Below are positions 29,272 through 38,740 of a DNA stretch of 64,000 nucleotides, one piece after another. The position numbers and the translations under genes were made by a program. Below the pieces are notes generated by a model, which saw only the letters and a program-made list of their open reading frames with translations, was not told where the DNA came from and did not search any database. The DNA comes from a virus. Position 1 is the stretch's first letter. Each line of letters starts with the position of its first letter. The stretch covers positions 26,096 through 90,095 of the IMG/VR virus record IMGVR_UViG_3300035670_000106; one strand, given 5' to 3'.

Positions 29272-31011
29272 TTAACTACCACACGCAATACATTCTTCGT
29301 CATCTAGTTTAACTCTTTCCACTTTCTGAGAGATCTTATCTCCCTTTCTGATTTTATCAGATCTGCAATAGTAAAGTGATTTAACTCCACCCTTCCACGC
29401 TTTCATATGGCAGTCGTGAATATACTTAATTTCTTCAGTGGGCATAAAGAAAAGATTTACAGACTGACCTTGATCAATATACTTAGCGCGATCAGAAGCC
29501 ATATGTACAATAACACGTTGGTCAATTTCCATAGCAGTTTTAAATACATCTTTCTCCCACTCAGTTAGGCAATCAATATTTTGTACTGAACCATTATCAT
29601 TTATAATAGTACTCCATGCCAGTAAGTATTCATCCTCATCTAGCCTTTCCTTCAGAATCTTATCTAGGTGTTTATTTTTATTAAGGTAAGACCCAGAAGC
29701 AGTATCCTGTCGATACGCATTAGCTCTGTATGGTTCAATACTAGGAGATGTATTACCCATAATAATAGAACTACTAGCGGTAGGAGCTACAGCCATTAAA
29801 TGACTAAATCTCTTACCGGTACCTACGCAATCTGGAGCCTCTCCACGTTCTGTAGCAAGGTAGTGACTAGCCATTTCCAAATACTGCTTCATTTTAGAGA
29901 ATATCTGATTATTAATTCCGAAAGCCATAGGAGTATCAAAAGGAATATTTTTAGATTGCAGTAAGCTGTGAAATCCAAGAACTCCTACTCCAATACTTCT
30001 TTCTTTATATGCAGAGTTAGCTGATTTTTGCATGCTAGGTCCCGCATCTCTAATAAACGTATTAAGTACATTATCTAGCATTTCAGCTACGTCTCTATAG
30101 AATAGCTCGTCATCCTTCCATTGATCCCAGTAATCTAGGTTCAAAGAGCTAAGGCAACACACAGCTGTTCGGTCTTGGTTAGTAGGTAGTTCAATTTCTG
30201 CACATAGATTACTAGTTTCGATTTTAAGGCCTAGAGCTTTTAAGTGTTCTGGAAGAGCCTTATTAGCGGTATCAATAAAGTGCAAATAAGGTTCGCCAGT
30301 TTGCATTCTAGTTTCCATAAGTTTTTGCCATAGCTCTCTAGCACTAATTGTTTTCACTATTGTGCCGTCTGGGTCTTTTAGTTCCCAAGTATCATCAACA
30401 TATGGATCACCAGTACACTCTTCAATAAGTTCCATAAACTCATTAGAAATATTTATTCCATGGTGTAGATTTAAACATCTAATATTAGGATCTCCAGTAG
30501 GTTTACGCATTTCAATAAACTGTACAATATCTGGATGATCAATATCTAAGTAAGCTGCATAAGACCCTCTACGAGTCGTACCTTGTTTATATGCTAGACA
30601 GTGATAGTCATAAACTTTTAAGTGGGGCATAACTCCCACAGACTTATCATCTGCAGAGCGCATACCTGCTTTAAACCCTACACCTCCGCCGGACATGCTA
30701 AGCCAGGCAATTTCATCTAATGCACTGACCAATCCTTCCGCAGTATCCTCTATCTCAGTAAGAAAACAAGAGATAGGGAGTCCTTTTTTATTTCGACCAT
30801 ATGAGAGAATAGGAGTACTAGCGGATAGCCAATGATTACTTAAATAGTTGTATAGTCTTTGAGAATGTTCTTCATTAGACCCGAAAGCTTTAGCAATGTA
30901 AGCGTATCTTTCTTGAGGGCTAGATTCATCCTTTCTCATGTAACTATCTTTTAATCTCTGCAAGCCATTCTTATCAAATAGCGCGTCCTTAGAATAATCT
31001 AACTTAATCAT
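29272..31011 (-). CDS. nrdA: Ribonucleotide reductase alpha subunit (class I)
   Basis: 579 residues, shorter than bacterial NrdA (about 750) because the N-terminal ATP-cone is missing, as in many phage enzymes. Catalytic-site segments are visible: NLCAEIELP and AVCCLSSLNL in the middle, and the C-terminal CIACGS redox pair. Lack of an ATP-cone implies loss of dATP feedback inhibition (family knowledge). Overlaps the dCMP deaminase gene by 4 bp upstream. Confidence 0.95.
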   Translation of the reverse strand: MIKLDYSKDALFDKNGLQRLKDSYMRKDESSPQERYAYIAKAFGSNEEHSQRLYNYLSNHWLSASTPILSYGRNKKGLPISCFLTEIEDTAEGLVSALDEIAWLSMSGGGVGFKAGMRSADDKSVGVMPHLKVYDYHCLAYKQGTTRRGSYAAYLDIDHPDIVQFIEMRKPTGDPNIRCLNLHHGINISNEFMELIEECTGDPYVDDTWELKDPDGTIVKTISARELWQKLMETRMQTGEPYLHFIDTANKALPEHLKALGLKIETSNLCAEIELPTNQDRTAVCCLSSLNLDYWDQWKDDELFYRDVAEMLDNVLNTFIRDAGPSMQKSANSAYKERSIGVGVLGFHSLLQSKNIPFDTPMAFGINNQIFSKMKQYLEMASHYLATERGEAPDCVGTGKRFSHLMAVAPTASSSIIMGNTSPSIEPYRANAYRQDTASGSYLNKNKHLDKILKERLDEDEYLLAWSTIINDNGSVQNIDCLTEWEKDVFKTAMEIDQRVIVHMASDRAKYIDQGQSVNLFFMPTEEIKYIHDCHMKAWKGGVKSLYYCRSDKIRKGDKISQKVERVKLDDEECIACGS

Positions 31012-31409
31012 ACTTCTAGCCTCTCAACTCTTACTGAATTATTTTTTAGGTAGTTAATACCCTCAGAATGGTTATACTCATCAGAATAAAATACTTCTTT
31101 TATATTATTCTTCACAATTTTTTCAGCACACTCTAAACAAGGAGCTGTGGTTACAAACAGAGATGATCCCTCTAGCGAATGCCAACACTTTCTAAGTGCA
31201 TTATCTTCTGCGTGTATTACTTCTGGTTTTGTCTTAAAGTTCTCATCTTCGCAGCAGTTATCTGCCCCAGCTGGGGTACCGTTGTACCCGACCGAAATAA
31301 CATTATTATTCTTTATGATAACACAGCCGACTTTCCTTCTTTCACAGTAGCTTAGCCGGGATACTATGCCCGCTATTTTCATATAGGTATCTCTCTGTCT
31401 TGGAGTCAT
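31008..31409 (-). CDS. Deoxycytidylate (dCMP) deaminase
   Basis: 133 residues with the zinc-deaminase motifs HAEDNAL (His ligand plus catalytic Glu) and PCLECA (two Cys ligands). It converts dCMP to dUMP, feeding thymidylate synthesis by the ThyX enzyme encoded further along this strand. Located between nrdA and dUTPase in a compact nucleotide-metabolism operon. Confidence 0.93.
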   Translation of the reverse strand: MTPRQRDTYMKIAGIVSRLSYCERRKVGCVIIKNNNVISVGYNGTPAGADNCCEDENFKTKPEVIHAEDNALRKCWHSLEGSSLFVTTAPCLECAEKIVKNNIKEVFYSDEYNHSEGINYLKNNSVRVERLEV

Positions 31410-32663
31410 TTAGCTTCCTGTGCTACCAAATCCGCCTTCTCCACGAGCTGTATCTTCTAGAGAATCTACTTCTACAGTGAATATCGGTTCGTATTTTCTT
31501 AGTATTAACTGGAATCCTTTAAAAGGTAGTGGTAGCTCCTCTTCAGTGTGACTTCTAATAGCTACCATTATTTCTCCTACGTACTGTGAATCTATAATGC
31601 CCACACTATTGGCCAGTGAATGTCCACTTTTAGAAAGACTACTTCTTGGTACAAGATCAAAGTAGTAACCCGCAGGAGGGGATACCTTAAGTCCTGTATG
31701 GTACATATAAACATCTTTATAAAGTAGCTTACCTTTCCGTATAATAGTAAGATCTAGTCCAGCATCCCCTTCTAAAGCTACTTTAGGTATAACAGCATTT
31801 GGATCTACTTTATTAATCTTAACTTTAAATCCATCAAAACTGGTAAAGTTGTACGATAACGAAGGTACCCAGCCCTTTATATCTACGTAAGTATTGAACT
31901 TTCTATGCAGAACATCTGCCCCATCTCCTGAGTAGATATACTCTAAAAATTTAATAGCGTCTAGCCCCTTATTTATCTCAAAGCTATTTGAGTATACATA
32001 GCCTACATTAGTAATGTCTTTAATACTATGAAGCATAGAGGAAGAGTTAGAGTAAATACTTACTCTTGGTATCCCAGATTTTACACCAACATACCCGTCC
32101 CCTTCAAAGTACCCCCTAATAAAGTAAGGTTTCAAATCGTTAGAAATCTCGGGGAATTTTACAAGATCATGCTTCTTTCCAAAAGTATCTAACTGTAAAT
32201 GTTTGAGACAATCTTGCGCAAATTTATGCGAATTAATAGTAATTCCCAATAAATTATTGTCTTTTTCACAAATAGGTAGATCTCTAGAGATTAAGGATTT
32301 TAGGTATACTAAAGTGTCAACATCTATTTCTTTTATAAAGATAGATACTGAGTTTTGCCATATTGAGCCATCTGAAGCTATCCATCCCAACAAATACGCT
32401 TTTTCAGGGGTATCAATATTTTCCAAATAATTATCATTAAAATAATACCTAGTATTAGGGTTATTTCTACCACTAAATTCTTCTCTTTTTTGACAAAACT
32501 TACAAAAGTCTTTACCACCAGTACGTTGTCTTTGTTTATATATTATTCTATATTCTCTATCAATAATGCCTAAACACTTTGGGTGCTTACCGGAGTCACA
32601 GGATACTCTAAATATCTTGTGACTGCCTTCTGCAATATCTTTAGGTAAATTATCTAATATCAT
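31410..32663 (-). CDS. LAGLIDADG endonuclease fused to dUTPase
   Basis: 417 residues, two modules in one frame. Residues 1-265 are a LAGLIDADG homing endonuclease (LLGWIASDG at 91-99 and FIRGYFEGDG at 181-190) with a CxxC pair (54 and 57). Residues 277-417 are a complete trimeric dUTPase with motif I EGDAGLDL (298-305), II PRSSLS (339-344), III GIIDSQYVGEI (355-365), IV GFQLILRK (383-390) and V RGEGGFGSTG (407-416). There is no upstream extein and no intein C-terminal HN-C junction, so this is a fusion, not an intein. No internal Met near the junction could give free dUTPase. Confidence 0.9.
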   Translation of the reverse strand: MILDNLPKDIAEGSHKIFRVSCDSGKHPKCLGIIDREYRIIYKQRQRTGGKDFCKFCQKREEFSGRNNPNTRYYFNDNYLENIDTPEKAYLLGWIASDGSIWQNSVSIFIKEIDVDTLVYLKSLISRDLPICEKDNNLLGITINSHKFAQDCLKHLQLDTFGKKHDLVKFPEISNDLKPYFIRGYFEGDGYVGVKSGIPRVSIYSNSSSMLHSIKDITNVGYVYSNSFEINKGLDAIKFLEYIYSGDGADVLHRKFNTYVDIKGWVPSLSYNFTSFDGFKVKINKVDPNAVIPKVALEGDAGLDLTIIRKGKLLYKDVYMYHTGLKVSPPAGYYFDLVPRSSLSKSGHSLANSVGIIDSQYVGEIMVAIRSHTEEELPLPFKGFQLILRKYEPIFTVEVDSLEDTARGEGGFGSTGS

Positions 32664-32851
32664 TGCCCATTCCTCATTATTTCTTTAACTCTATAAGTAA
32701 TCCAGTCAGCTGTTTTTCCATAGTTCTCGATACCGGACATACTAGCACTAACTTCCAAATTATAGATTTGTTTGAGAATGCCTCTAGCATCCTCAAAATT
32801 AGGAAGGTTATATTCATTTTTAACTAAGTCTAACGCTTCTAACGCTGTCAT
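32660..32851 (-). CDS. Hypothetical protein (63 aa)
   Basis: Small helical soluble protein with no recognised motif. Overlaps both neighbours by 4 bp (ATGA type), which strongly supports translation. Lies between the dUTPase fusion and flap endonuclease. Confidence 0.7.
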   Translation of the reverse strand: MTALEALDLVKNEYNLPNFEDARGILKQIYNLEVSASMSGIENYGKTADWITYRVKEIMRNGQ

Positions 32852-33675
32852 AAGTATTCCTCTAATAGGTTATCAATATCTTTAGTATGGAGTCCTATTG
32901 CGTCCTCACAGAAAGATAATAAGTCCATTAATTCATAATTTAACAAAATGGTATCCTTGTGCTTATTAAGACTTTGAATATACTTATACTTGCTATTAAT
33001 AGGTATAGCTGCTGCAATATCCAAGGCTGAACCATATTGTTTAACCAAATCGGAAGCCCTTTTAGGGCCTACGCCTTCTACTCCCTTTACATTATCTCCT
33101 GTATCGCCAGTTAGACACTTAATACTGATGTATTCCTCAATATCACAGTCATAATGTGTATTCCAGTTTTCAAAAGTAACTTCTTTTCTAGTTACATAAG
33201 AAAATCTACTGGTATTCTCATTAACTAATAGATCCCAGTCCCTATCTGAAGAAATAAGCCATTTATTATAGTTTTTTATATTTTTAACAATGTAAGCTGC
33301 AATATCATCAGCCTCTACACCATCAAACCTCAGTACAGGGTAGATTGTGCTAATTTGAAGCATAGTAGCTTCAAATTCTTTAAAAAATGCTTCAAACTGC
33401 TCTCGTTCCTCGTCAGTTTGATTCTCGAAACGTTCCTTACGGTTAGCCTTATATTCAGGGTAAATAGCTTTTCTGTAAGATGAAGAACCTTTATCACAAG
33501 CAATAATAACTTTAGCCGCCTTATATGATTTTTTAAGACTATCTACTACTCTAATATAATCTTCAACGAAAGTAGAAGATTTAGCATGAAGATACCTAAA
33601 AGCTAAATTAAGTCCATCTACAATCATTAAAGTATTGTTATCAACTTCTTTAAGTACGCCAAAACTTTTACTCAT
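32848..33675 (-). CDS. Flap endonuclease / 5'-3' exonuclease (T5 D15-like)
   Basis: 275 residues with the acidic clusters of the FEN family: LMIVDGLNLAF, IACDKGSSSYRKAIYPEYKANRK, FDGVEADDIAAY, LISSDRDWDLL, and the helix-hairpin segment GDTGDNVKGVEGVGPKRA. It removes RNA primers and flaps during replication. The polymerase encoded here has no 5'-3' exonuclease domain, so this separate gene supplies it, as in T5. Confidence 0.93.
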   Translation of the reverse strand: MSKSFGVLKEVDNNTLMIVDGLNLAFRYLHAKSSTFVEDYIRVVDSLKKSYKAAKVIIACDKGSSSYRKAIYPEYKANRKERFENQTDEEREQFEAFFKEFEATMLQISTIYPVLRFDGVEADDIAAYIVKNIKNYNKWLISSDRDWDLLVNENTSRFSYVTRKEVTFENWNTHYDCDIEEYISIKCLTGDTGDNVKGVEGVGPKRASDLVKQYGSALDIAAAIPINSKYKYIQSLNKHKDTILLNYELMDLLSFCEDAIGLHTKDIDNLLEEYL

Positions 33676-33910
33676 TTACTTGTTCCCAATATACTATTCC
33701 TTCATCAATAATAGCTTTATATGTAGGCACAACACACCTGTCACTTATTTCATCGAACTGATCACTAATACCATAGTATTCAATACTATTACTCACATAC
33801 ATAACCTCTGCCCTTACTATAATTACATCTTTTAGAATCTTTAATACAGTTCGCGGAGAAGTATTAATTAATTCTAGTGGCAGACTAAACTTTCCTTTTC
33901 GTTTTGTCAT
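33668..33910 (-). CDS. Hypothetical protein (80 aa)
   Basis: Short beta-rich protein (SPRTVLKILKDVIIVRAEVMYVSN) without recognised domain. Overlaps the flap endonuclease start by 8 bp and the resolvase stop by 4 bp. In T5 a small D14 gene occupies a comparable place; homology is not established. Confidence 0.7.
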   Translation of the reverse strand: MTKRKGKFSLPLELINTSPRTVLKILKDVIIVRAEVMYVSNSIEYYGISDQFDEISDRCVVPTYKAIIDEGIVYWEQVNE

Positions 33911-34359
33911 ACAAACCTCGGGGCCTCATTAAGTATCCAGTCTTCCAATTTAGCAACATAAAATTCATGGCCATCTATATTTAGAAATGCCCATCTATAA
34001 TTTGCATTCTCTGGTAACTCCTTAAATGCAACAAATATTTTACTACGATCGAACTTAAAAATCAAGAGAGGTTTTCTACTTATCTGAGCTGACTCTCTAA
34101 TTGTCTGTTCCCACCATTCAATTAATTGTGGCATTTTATCTGTAAAAATTTTAGAGGTAAAATGATCTGCTTTATAATGTTTAACTTCTATACAGAATAT
34201 ATTAAGAGAGTTAGCAATATACAGGTCCCCCTTTAACCCGTGACTTGCATGTAGTCCACCAGAAAGAGGTACCCTCTTAAAATCTATTCCAGTAAGTCTT
34301 TTAAGTTCTTTAGCTACAGCTGTTTCAGCTCTAGCCCCTTTTTCTCTGCTATCTACCAT
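33907..34359 (-). CDS. PD-(D/E)XK nuclease, Holliday-junction-resolvase type
   Basis: 150 residues. N-terminal KGARAETAVAKEL helix, then RVPLSGG, KGDL (catalytic Asp) and CIEVKHYK (catalytic E-x-K) follow the order of Hjc-like resolvases and related PD-(D/E)XK nucleases. Probably resolves branched replicating DNA. Neighbouring recombination genes (SbcC/D-like) fit that role. RecB-type repair nuclease is the alternative. Confidence 0.82.
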   Translation of the reverse strand: MVDSREKGARAETAVAKELKRLTGIDFKRVPLSGGLHASHGLKGDLYIANSLNIFCIEVKHYKADHFTSKIFTDKMPQLIEWWEQTIRESAQISRKPLLIFKFDRSKIFVAFKELPENANYRWAFLNIDGHEFYVAKLEDWILNEAPRFV

Positions 34360-34919
34360 TATACTTTTCTTAATATTAGTTCAATGGCACATTCCGGGCC
34401 ATCTTCTGGACCCGTCTGGTCTACTTGCTTGGAAGCAATCCAATCGAATCCGTCTTCAATACGTTTAATACTGATTATCTCAGTATCTTTCCATACTAGC
34501 TTAAGCAAGTCAGTAACATTTAAAGATTTTGGTAGTCTAGAGTTACCTTGGTATATTTTAAAAGACCATTTATGATCTGTATTAAACTTAGAAGGCCACA
34601 TATTATGCTCATAAAGTTCTTCATCTGGAATACTAATTACAATATAACCTCCAGGCTTACAAACTCTAACCCAGTTCTTAATTGCTACTCTAGGGTCCAT
34701 CATATGCTCTAAACAGTGGGAGCTATGGACAAAATCTTGTGAGTTATCAGAAAGAGTTTTCAAATATTGAGCATCGCCATCTTTTAGATCCCAGTCATAT
34801 GCAGTATACCCATGCTTAGATATACAATCCGGACCCGCTCCAATATCCAAGCCACTTCCCTTAAAGAGTACATTATTGTACTCTCCTCGTCTTTTTATTG
34901 CTTTAGTAGCCTCATACAT
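34359..34919 (-). CDS. Class I SAM-dependent methyltransferase
   Basis: 186 residues with SAM-binding motif I (GLDIGAGPD, near 24-32), an acidic loop at AYDWDLKDGDAQ, HCLEHM and the KPGGYIVISIPD strand. This is the Methyltransf_11-like fold. Substrate cannot be told; no DNA-methylase motif IV (DPPY or NPPF) is present, so small-molecule, RNA or protein methylation is likelier. Its ATG overlaps the stop of the SbcC-like gene. Confidence 0.85.
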   Translation of the reverse strand: MYEATKAIKRRGEYNNVLFKGSGLDIGAGPDCISKHGYTAYDWDLKDGDAQYLKTLSDNSQDFVHSSHCLEHMMDPRVAIKNWVRVCKPGGYIVISIPDEELYEHNMWPSKFNTDHKWSFKIYQGNSRLPKSLNVTDLLKLVWKDTEIISIKRIEDGFDWIASKQVDQTGPEDGPECAIELILRKV

Positions 34920-36715
34920 TATTCTAACCTCGATATGTTATTTTCCTTAATTACTGTAATTTTTTCCAGTAAGGGGTGTGTAAATCCATGGGAAATAAGA
35001 AAAGTATTAAGATGCTCCTCTTTTAACAAAACCTCCACTAGCTTCTCCTTTCCGTCAGTATCTAGACTATCAATAGTTTCATCTAGTACGAGTAAATTTA
35101 TACGTGCATTGGATAAAGATTGCATTAGTTTTCTAATAGCTAGTAGGGTAGCCGTATTAACTCTGGCCTTTTCTCCTCCTGATAGCGCAACAATATCAAT
35201 ATCTACCCCATTATCAGTAATAATAATATTAAGTTTATCACTAGCAGTTACTTTAAAGGTTAACTGAAATCTGCCATCACTTAGTTCAGCTAGGTACTTA
35301 TTAGCAAGATCCTCTAGATCCTTTACTAGACATTCGATTTTATAAGCAATTAAACCACTAGTACTAAAAGTTTTTTGAAGAATCTGTAGATAGCTTAATT
35401 TTTCTCCTACAATTGCAAGAGATTCATTATACTTTACTAAATCTTCTTCCATTGAAGCCATCTGTTCAGAGATAACAGAAATTTTAGAGTTATTAGCACT
35501 TGCGGTCTTATTAAAAGACTCTATCTCTTTAATTTCTTTATATAGAGTATCTAACTTACTCTCTAAATCTTTAATAGTACCAAGAAGATCCTCACTATCA
35601 ATAATCTTTTCAGGTAGGCTATCATCAATTAGACTATGATACTGCTCATATTCCGATTTTAGTCGCTGGGCCTCTTCATACCTAAGTTTTGTTTCTCGAT
35701 GCTCTGCCAACTCCTTATTAATTTTATTAAGAGCTTCCTGAGCAGTAGCTTTAATAACTTCCTGGTCATTAATCAATTCTTCTAGTTTTTGTCTATTAAT
35801 TAATTGTAGACAGGTTGGGCAAGTACCATCGAGATGTGCTATTTTACTAATAAAAGCCGTAGCATCTTTAATAGTTTTGGATAGCTCCCCACTATGTTTT
35901 ACAATATGGGAATTATCGATTGGAGGTACTGCATCTTTTATAGAGCTAACATCGATACTCTTTAGATTGGCTTTATACTGGTTATTTTTTGTAATCTGTT
36001 TATTAGAGTATTCTACACCCTGCAATTGAGCTTTAGTATCTGTTAAATCCTGCTGCACTTTAGGGTCAATAGTAGGAAGCTCTTTTAGTTCTATGTAGCT
36101 AAGAGGTACTTTAGAATTTCTATCAATCCAACTTTGAGTAGTTTTTATAGAAGTTTCAATTGATGATACTTCCTCACTAACTTCCTTAACTGCGGCTTTA
36201 AATACTTCAAATGCTTCAACGTACTTATCTAAGTTTAACAAATCAATAAGAAATTTTTTCCTATTAGAATCTGTTGCAGTAAGGAACTCCAAACTACTAC
36301 TACTAGATTGGTAAATAAGTTGAGAGAAGGCTTTATTGTCTAGCCCAAAAATACTCTCTATCATTTTAAATGTAGCGGTAGCAGTATGAGCACTAATATC
36401 CACACCATCTTTCAGTAGCTTTACTACTTGCGTGCTACCTCTAGTAGTACTAATTTCATACTCATTACCGTCTTTAGTAAAAGTAAGATTTATACTATAG
36501 CTTTTATCTTTAATATACCTATTAAGAATATCGGCTTTTTTAATACCTTTGGAATTTTTATTATAAATAGCTTCTTCTAAAATTAGAGGAATGCTTGTTT
36601 TTCCGTGACCGTTCCTACCTACTAATTGGGTAATCGGGTCTTTATTGAAGCATATATAATTACCTCTTCCATAACTAAATAAATTATCAAAGCTTAATTT
36701 TTTGAGCGTAATCAT
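34919..36715 (-). CDS. SbcC/Rad50-like ATPase (T5 D13-like, T4 gp46-like)
   Basis: 598 residues from the ATG at 36715, preferred over an in-frame GTG at 36724 because AGG lies at proper distance. Walker A VGRNGHGKTS near residue 33, a long coiled coil with central CPTC zinc hook, then ABC signature LSGGEKAR and Walker B LLVLDETIDSLD. With the SbcD-like nuclease encoded next to it, it forms the Mre11-Rad50-type complex that processes DNA ends and recombination intermediates. Confidence 0.93.
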   Translation of the reverse strand: MITLKKLSFDNLFSYGRGNYICFNKDPITQLVGRNGHGKTSIPLILEEAIYNKNSKGIKKADILNRYIKDKSYSINLTFTKDGNEYEISTTRGSTQVVKLLKDGVDISAHTATATFKMIESIFGLDNKAFSQLIYQSSSSSLEFLTATDSNRKKFLIDLLNLDKYVEAFEVFKAAVKEVSEEVSSIETSIKTTQSWIDRNSKVPLSYIELKELPTIDPKVQQDLTDTKAQLQGVEYSNKQITKNNQYKANLKSIDVSSIKDAVPPIDNSHIVKHSGELSKTIKDATAFISKIAHLDGTCPTCLQLINRQKLEELINDQEVIKATAQEALNKINKELAEHRETKLRYEEAQRLKSEYEQYHSLIDDSLPEKIIDSEDLLGTIKDLESKLDTLYKEIKEIESFNKTASANNSKISVISEQMASMEEDLVKYNESLAIVGEKLSYLQILQKTFSTSGLIAYKIECLVKDLEDLANKYLAELSDGRFQLTFKVTASDKLNIIITDNGVDIDIVALSGGEKARVNTATLLAIRKLMQSLSNARINLLVLDETIDSLDTDGKEKLVEVLLKEEHLNTFLISHGFTHPLLEKITVIKENNISRLE

Positions 36716-37640
36716 GATAAACACCTAGAACTTTATCAATAGTATTAGGACTTACATTTAGAATGTAGGTCAAATAGTCGGTTATTTCTTCTTCAATAGA
36801 CATTTCTGGAGATAGTATAAGTGTAGTATCTACATTACGTTTAGTTATCTTTTTGTCCATTAGAGCATTGTCAGTTACTGCAGAAAGTTCAGATATATCC
36901 CCTTCCACTTCATATATAGTATGATCGGGATAGGTCGCGAGCATCGGCTCGCCAGCCTGGATAGTTTTTCTTAGTAATTGAGGTAAATCTAAGGCAAAGA
37001 ATTTACTATCTAAGGTAACAGTATCCAACAGAATAACCCCTGTGTCTACCTTATTACGGTGAAATGAGGTAGTAATAGGAGAGCCAGGATACTTGATATT
37101 ACGTTGACAGTTATCATACGAATGAAGATCCCCTGCTAAAACTACTTTCCATCTGTCAAATATTGATAGGTCGATTTCAGGTTTAACATGTGGAGGGATC
37201 TCTCCTCTAACATGAGTTACTAGAATATCGCTATGGAAATCAATATCTGCTGGAGTATACTGTTTTAACTTATTATAGGGTATAAAATCAATACCAAACT
37301 CAGTGTGAAAATCATCAATAATTTGTACTTTACTATTAAGCCTAGAAGTTAATTTTTTCAGATAAGAGAGAAATGTAGTATCTTTCTTTAGTGCCTCATG
37401 ATTACCAGAAATTATTCTAGTTTCACACTTGCACCCAGCTACAAACTCGTAGTACAGTTCAAGCTCCTCTAGCGAAGGGACTTTATCAAAGAAATCACCT
37501 CCTAAAATATGAACATCTACTTCGGCCTCTAGTTTATGTAACTCATTAAATAGCAAGTGAAACCTATTTCTAGCCCATTCTACAGGAATATTTTTAGTAC
37601 CTAACTTTATATGATGATCGGCGCTAAAAAGTATTTTCAT
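36687..37640 (-). CDS. SbcD/Mre11-like nuclease (T5 D12-like, T4 gp47-like)
   Basis: 317 residues with calcineurin-type phosphoesterase motifs: FSADHHIKLG, GGDFFDK, ISGNHEAL, ILVTHV and AGDLHSYDN. These provide the two-metal centre. Overlaps the SbcC-like gene by 29 bp, consistent with subunits of one complex. Confidence 0.93.
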   Translation of the reverse strand: MKILFSADHHIKLGTKNIPVEWARNRFHLLFNELHKLEAEVDVHILGGDFFDKVPSLEELELYYEFVAGCKCETRIISGNHEALKKDTTFLSYLKKLTSRLNSKVQIIDDFHTEFGIDFIPYNKLKQYTPADIDFHSDILVTHVRGEIPPHVKPEIDLSIFDRWKVVLAGDLHSYDNCQRNIKYPGSPITTSFHRNKVDTGVILLDTVTLDSKFFALDLPQLLRKTIQAGEPMLATYPDHTIYEVEGDISELSAVTDNALMDKKITKRNVDTTLILSPEMSIEEEITDYLTYILNVSPNTIDKVLGVYHDYAQKIKL

Positions 37641-38044
37641 CTATTAAAATAGCCTCTAATAAGATTAATAGGGAATAGGGGTAAAGGTAGCATAAAACTA
37701 TATTTGTGCTTCGTTTCTTTGAAAAAATCTTCTTTAGAAAGGGCTTTTTTAGTCCAGTTATCAAACCATAGGTCACCCACTTGAGCTACAATATGATGGC
37801 CTCCGCTCTCGGTACGAACTTTGTGTAACCGATGTTTAAATACTATACAAGTATTCCAGAGGAACTTAAACAAACTTTCATCGTTAATCAACCAAATAGT
37901 AGTTAAAGCAAAGTCATCACAATCGCCAAAATAGGAACCGCTACGCTCTTTTAAAACAGACCAAGAATCTATTACAAAAAACTTCCTATCTGCTCTATAT
38001 TCAAATTTATCACGCATTATATTTAGTGCATGTTCAACCTTCAT
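37637..38044 (-). CDS. Transglutaminase-like cysteine peptidase (BTLCP type)
   Basis: 135 residues. The Cys-His-Asp triad is readable as GDCDDFA (C42), GGHHIV (H83 or H84) and WFDNW (D95), the pattern of bacterial transglutaminase-like cysteine proteinases often found in phages. The phage substrate is unknown. Overlaps the SbcD-like gene by 4 bp. A terminator lies directly upstream, between it and the SSB gene, so some transcripts reaching it must read through. Confidence 0.85.
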   Translation of the reverse strand: MKVEHALNIMRDKFEYRADRKFFVIDSWSVLKERSGSYFGDCDDFALTTIWLINDESLFKFLWNTCIVFKHRLHKVRTESGGHHIVAQVGDLWFDNWTKKALSKEDFFKETKHKYSFMLPLPLFPINLIRGYFNR

Positions 38045-38059
38045 ATTGTCTCCTTAGAC

Positions 38060-38096
38060 AAAAAATGCCACATAGTCAAAGACATAGTGGCATTTT
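38060..38096 (-). terminator. Terminator after the SSB gene
   Basis: A 10-bp stem (AAAATGCCAC / GTGGCATTTT) extended by a GTC/GAC pair across a small internal loop; a T run follows on the minus strand. It caps the highly expressed SSB transcript and lets limited read-through into the peptidase and recombination genes. Confidence 0.85.
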
Positions 38097-38104
38097 TATA
38101 ATTA

Positions 38105-38740
38105 TTAACCTAGCTCGTTAATAGCTTCCTGCTCGTCAGCACTAGCTTCTTCTGGCTCTCCAGAAGTAAGTTTTTCCAATGCGGCTTTAATTTCTGAAGC
38201 AGTAGCCCGTGGATATTTAGAATCAATATCCTCTGCAGCATCTGCTAGAGCACGTTCCTCAGGGCTAAGGCTGCGCTTTTTACAACGAAGAACCTGAAGA
38301 GTGTATTCTACGTTAAAGGGAAGAGGGCCAGTCTTGGCACGTTTAAATACCACGTCCCACCCAGTATCATAATCAGTAGGATCGCCAAGGTCCTCTGCTG
38401 CACTAAGAATCTGTTCAAAAAGCTTCTTTTTCAGATTCAGTACTTTAACTTTACCATCTTTCGGATCAATACAGTTAATACTGTATGCCCAAGAACACTT
38501 CTTCTCAGGGAAGTACTCTGGAACATGGTCAACTTCCAGATTGTTAAATTTTTCAGCATTACGATCAAACGCCAAACATTCAATAGGAATATCCTTATCG
38601 TTTGTACCTTTTAGCCAGTATACATAACGAGGTAGAACCCCGCCAATTAGACGTACTACATTCTCTCCGTCTTTATACTCAAAAGCCTCAATAGATTTCT
38701 TTTGTGCTTTGCCTTTAGTTTCGCCGAATTTAAGAGCCAT
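38105..38740 (-). CDS. Single-stranded DNA-binding protein (gp32-like)
   Basis: 211 residues. The N-terminal VVRLIGGVLPRYVYW, then C-x14-H spacing around IECLAFDRNAEKFNNLEVDH and WAYSINCIDPKDGKVKVL match the phage gp32-type OB fold. The C-terminal 25 residues are strongly acidic, as in SSBs that recruit replication partners. It is second in a two-gene unit started by the promoter at 39130-39158. Confidence 0.85.
   Translation of the reverse strand: MALKFGETKGKAQKKSIEAFEYKDGENVVRLIGGVLPRYVYWLKGTNDKDIPIECLAFDRNAEKFNNLEVDHVPEYFPEKKCSWAYSINCIDPKDGKVKVLNLKKKLFEQILSAAEDLGDPTDYDTGWDVVFKRAKTGPLPFNVEYTLQVLRCKKRSLSPEERALADAAEDIDSKYPRATASEIKAALEKLTSGEPEEASADEQEAINELG

Noticed and set aside
31410-32663. 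Intein in dUTPase
   Set aside because: There is no N-extein, no Cys/Ser splice-site start and no HN-C/S/T junction before the dUTPase part.
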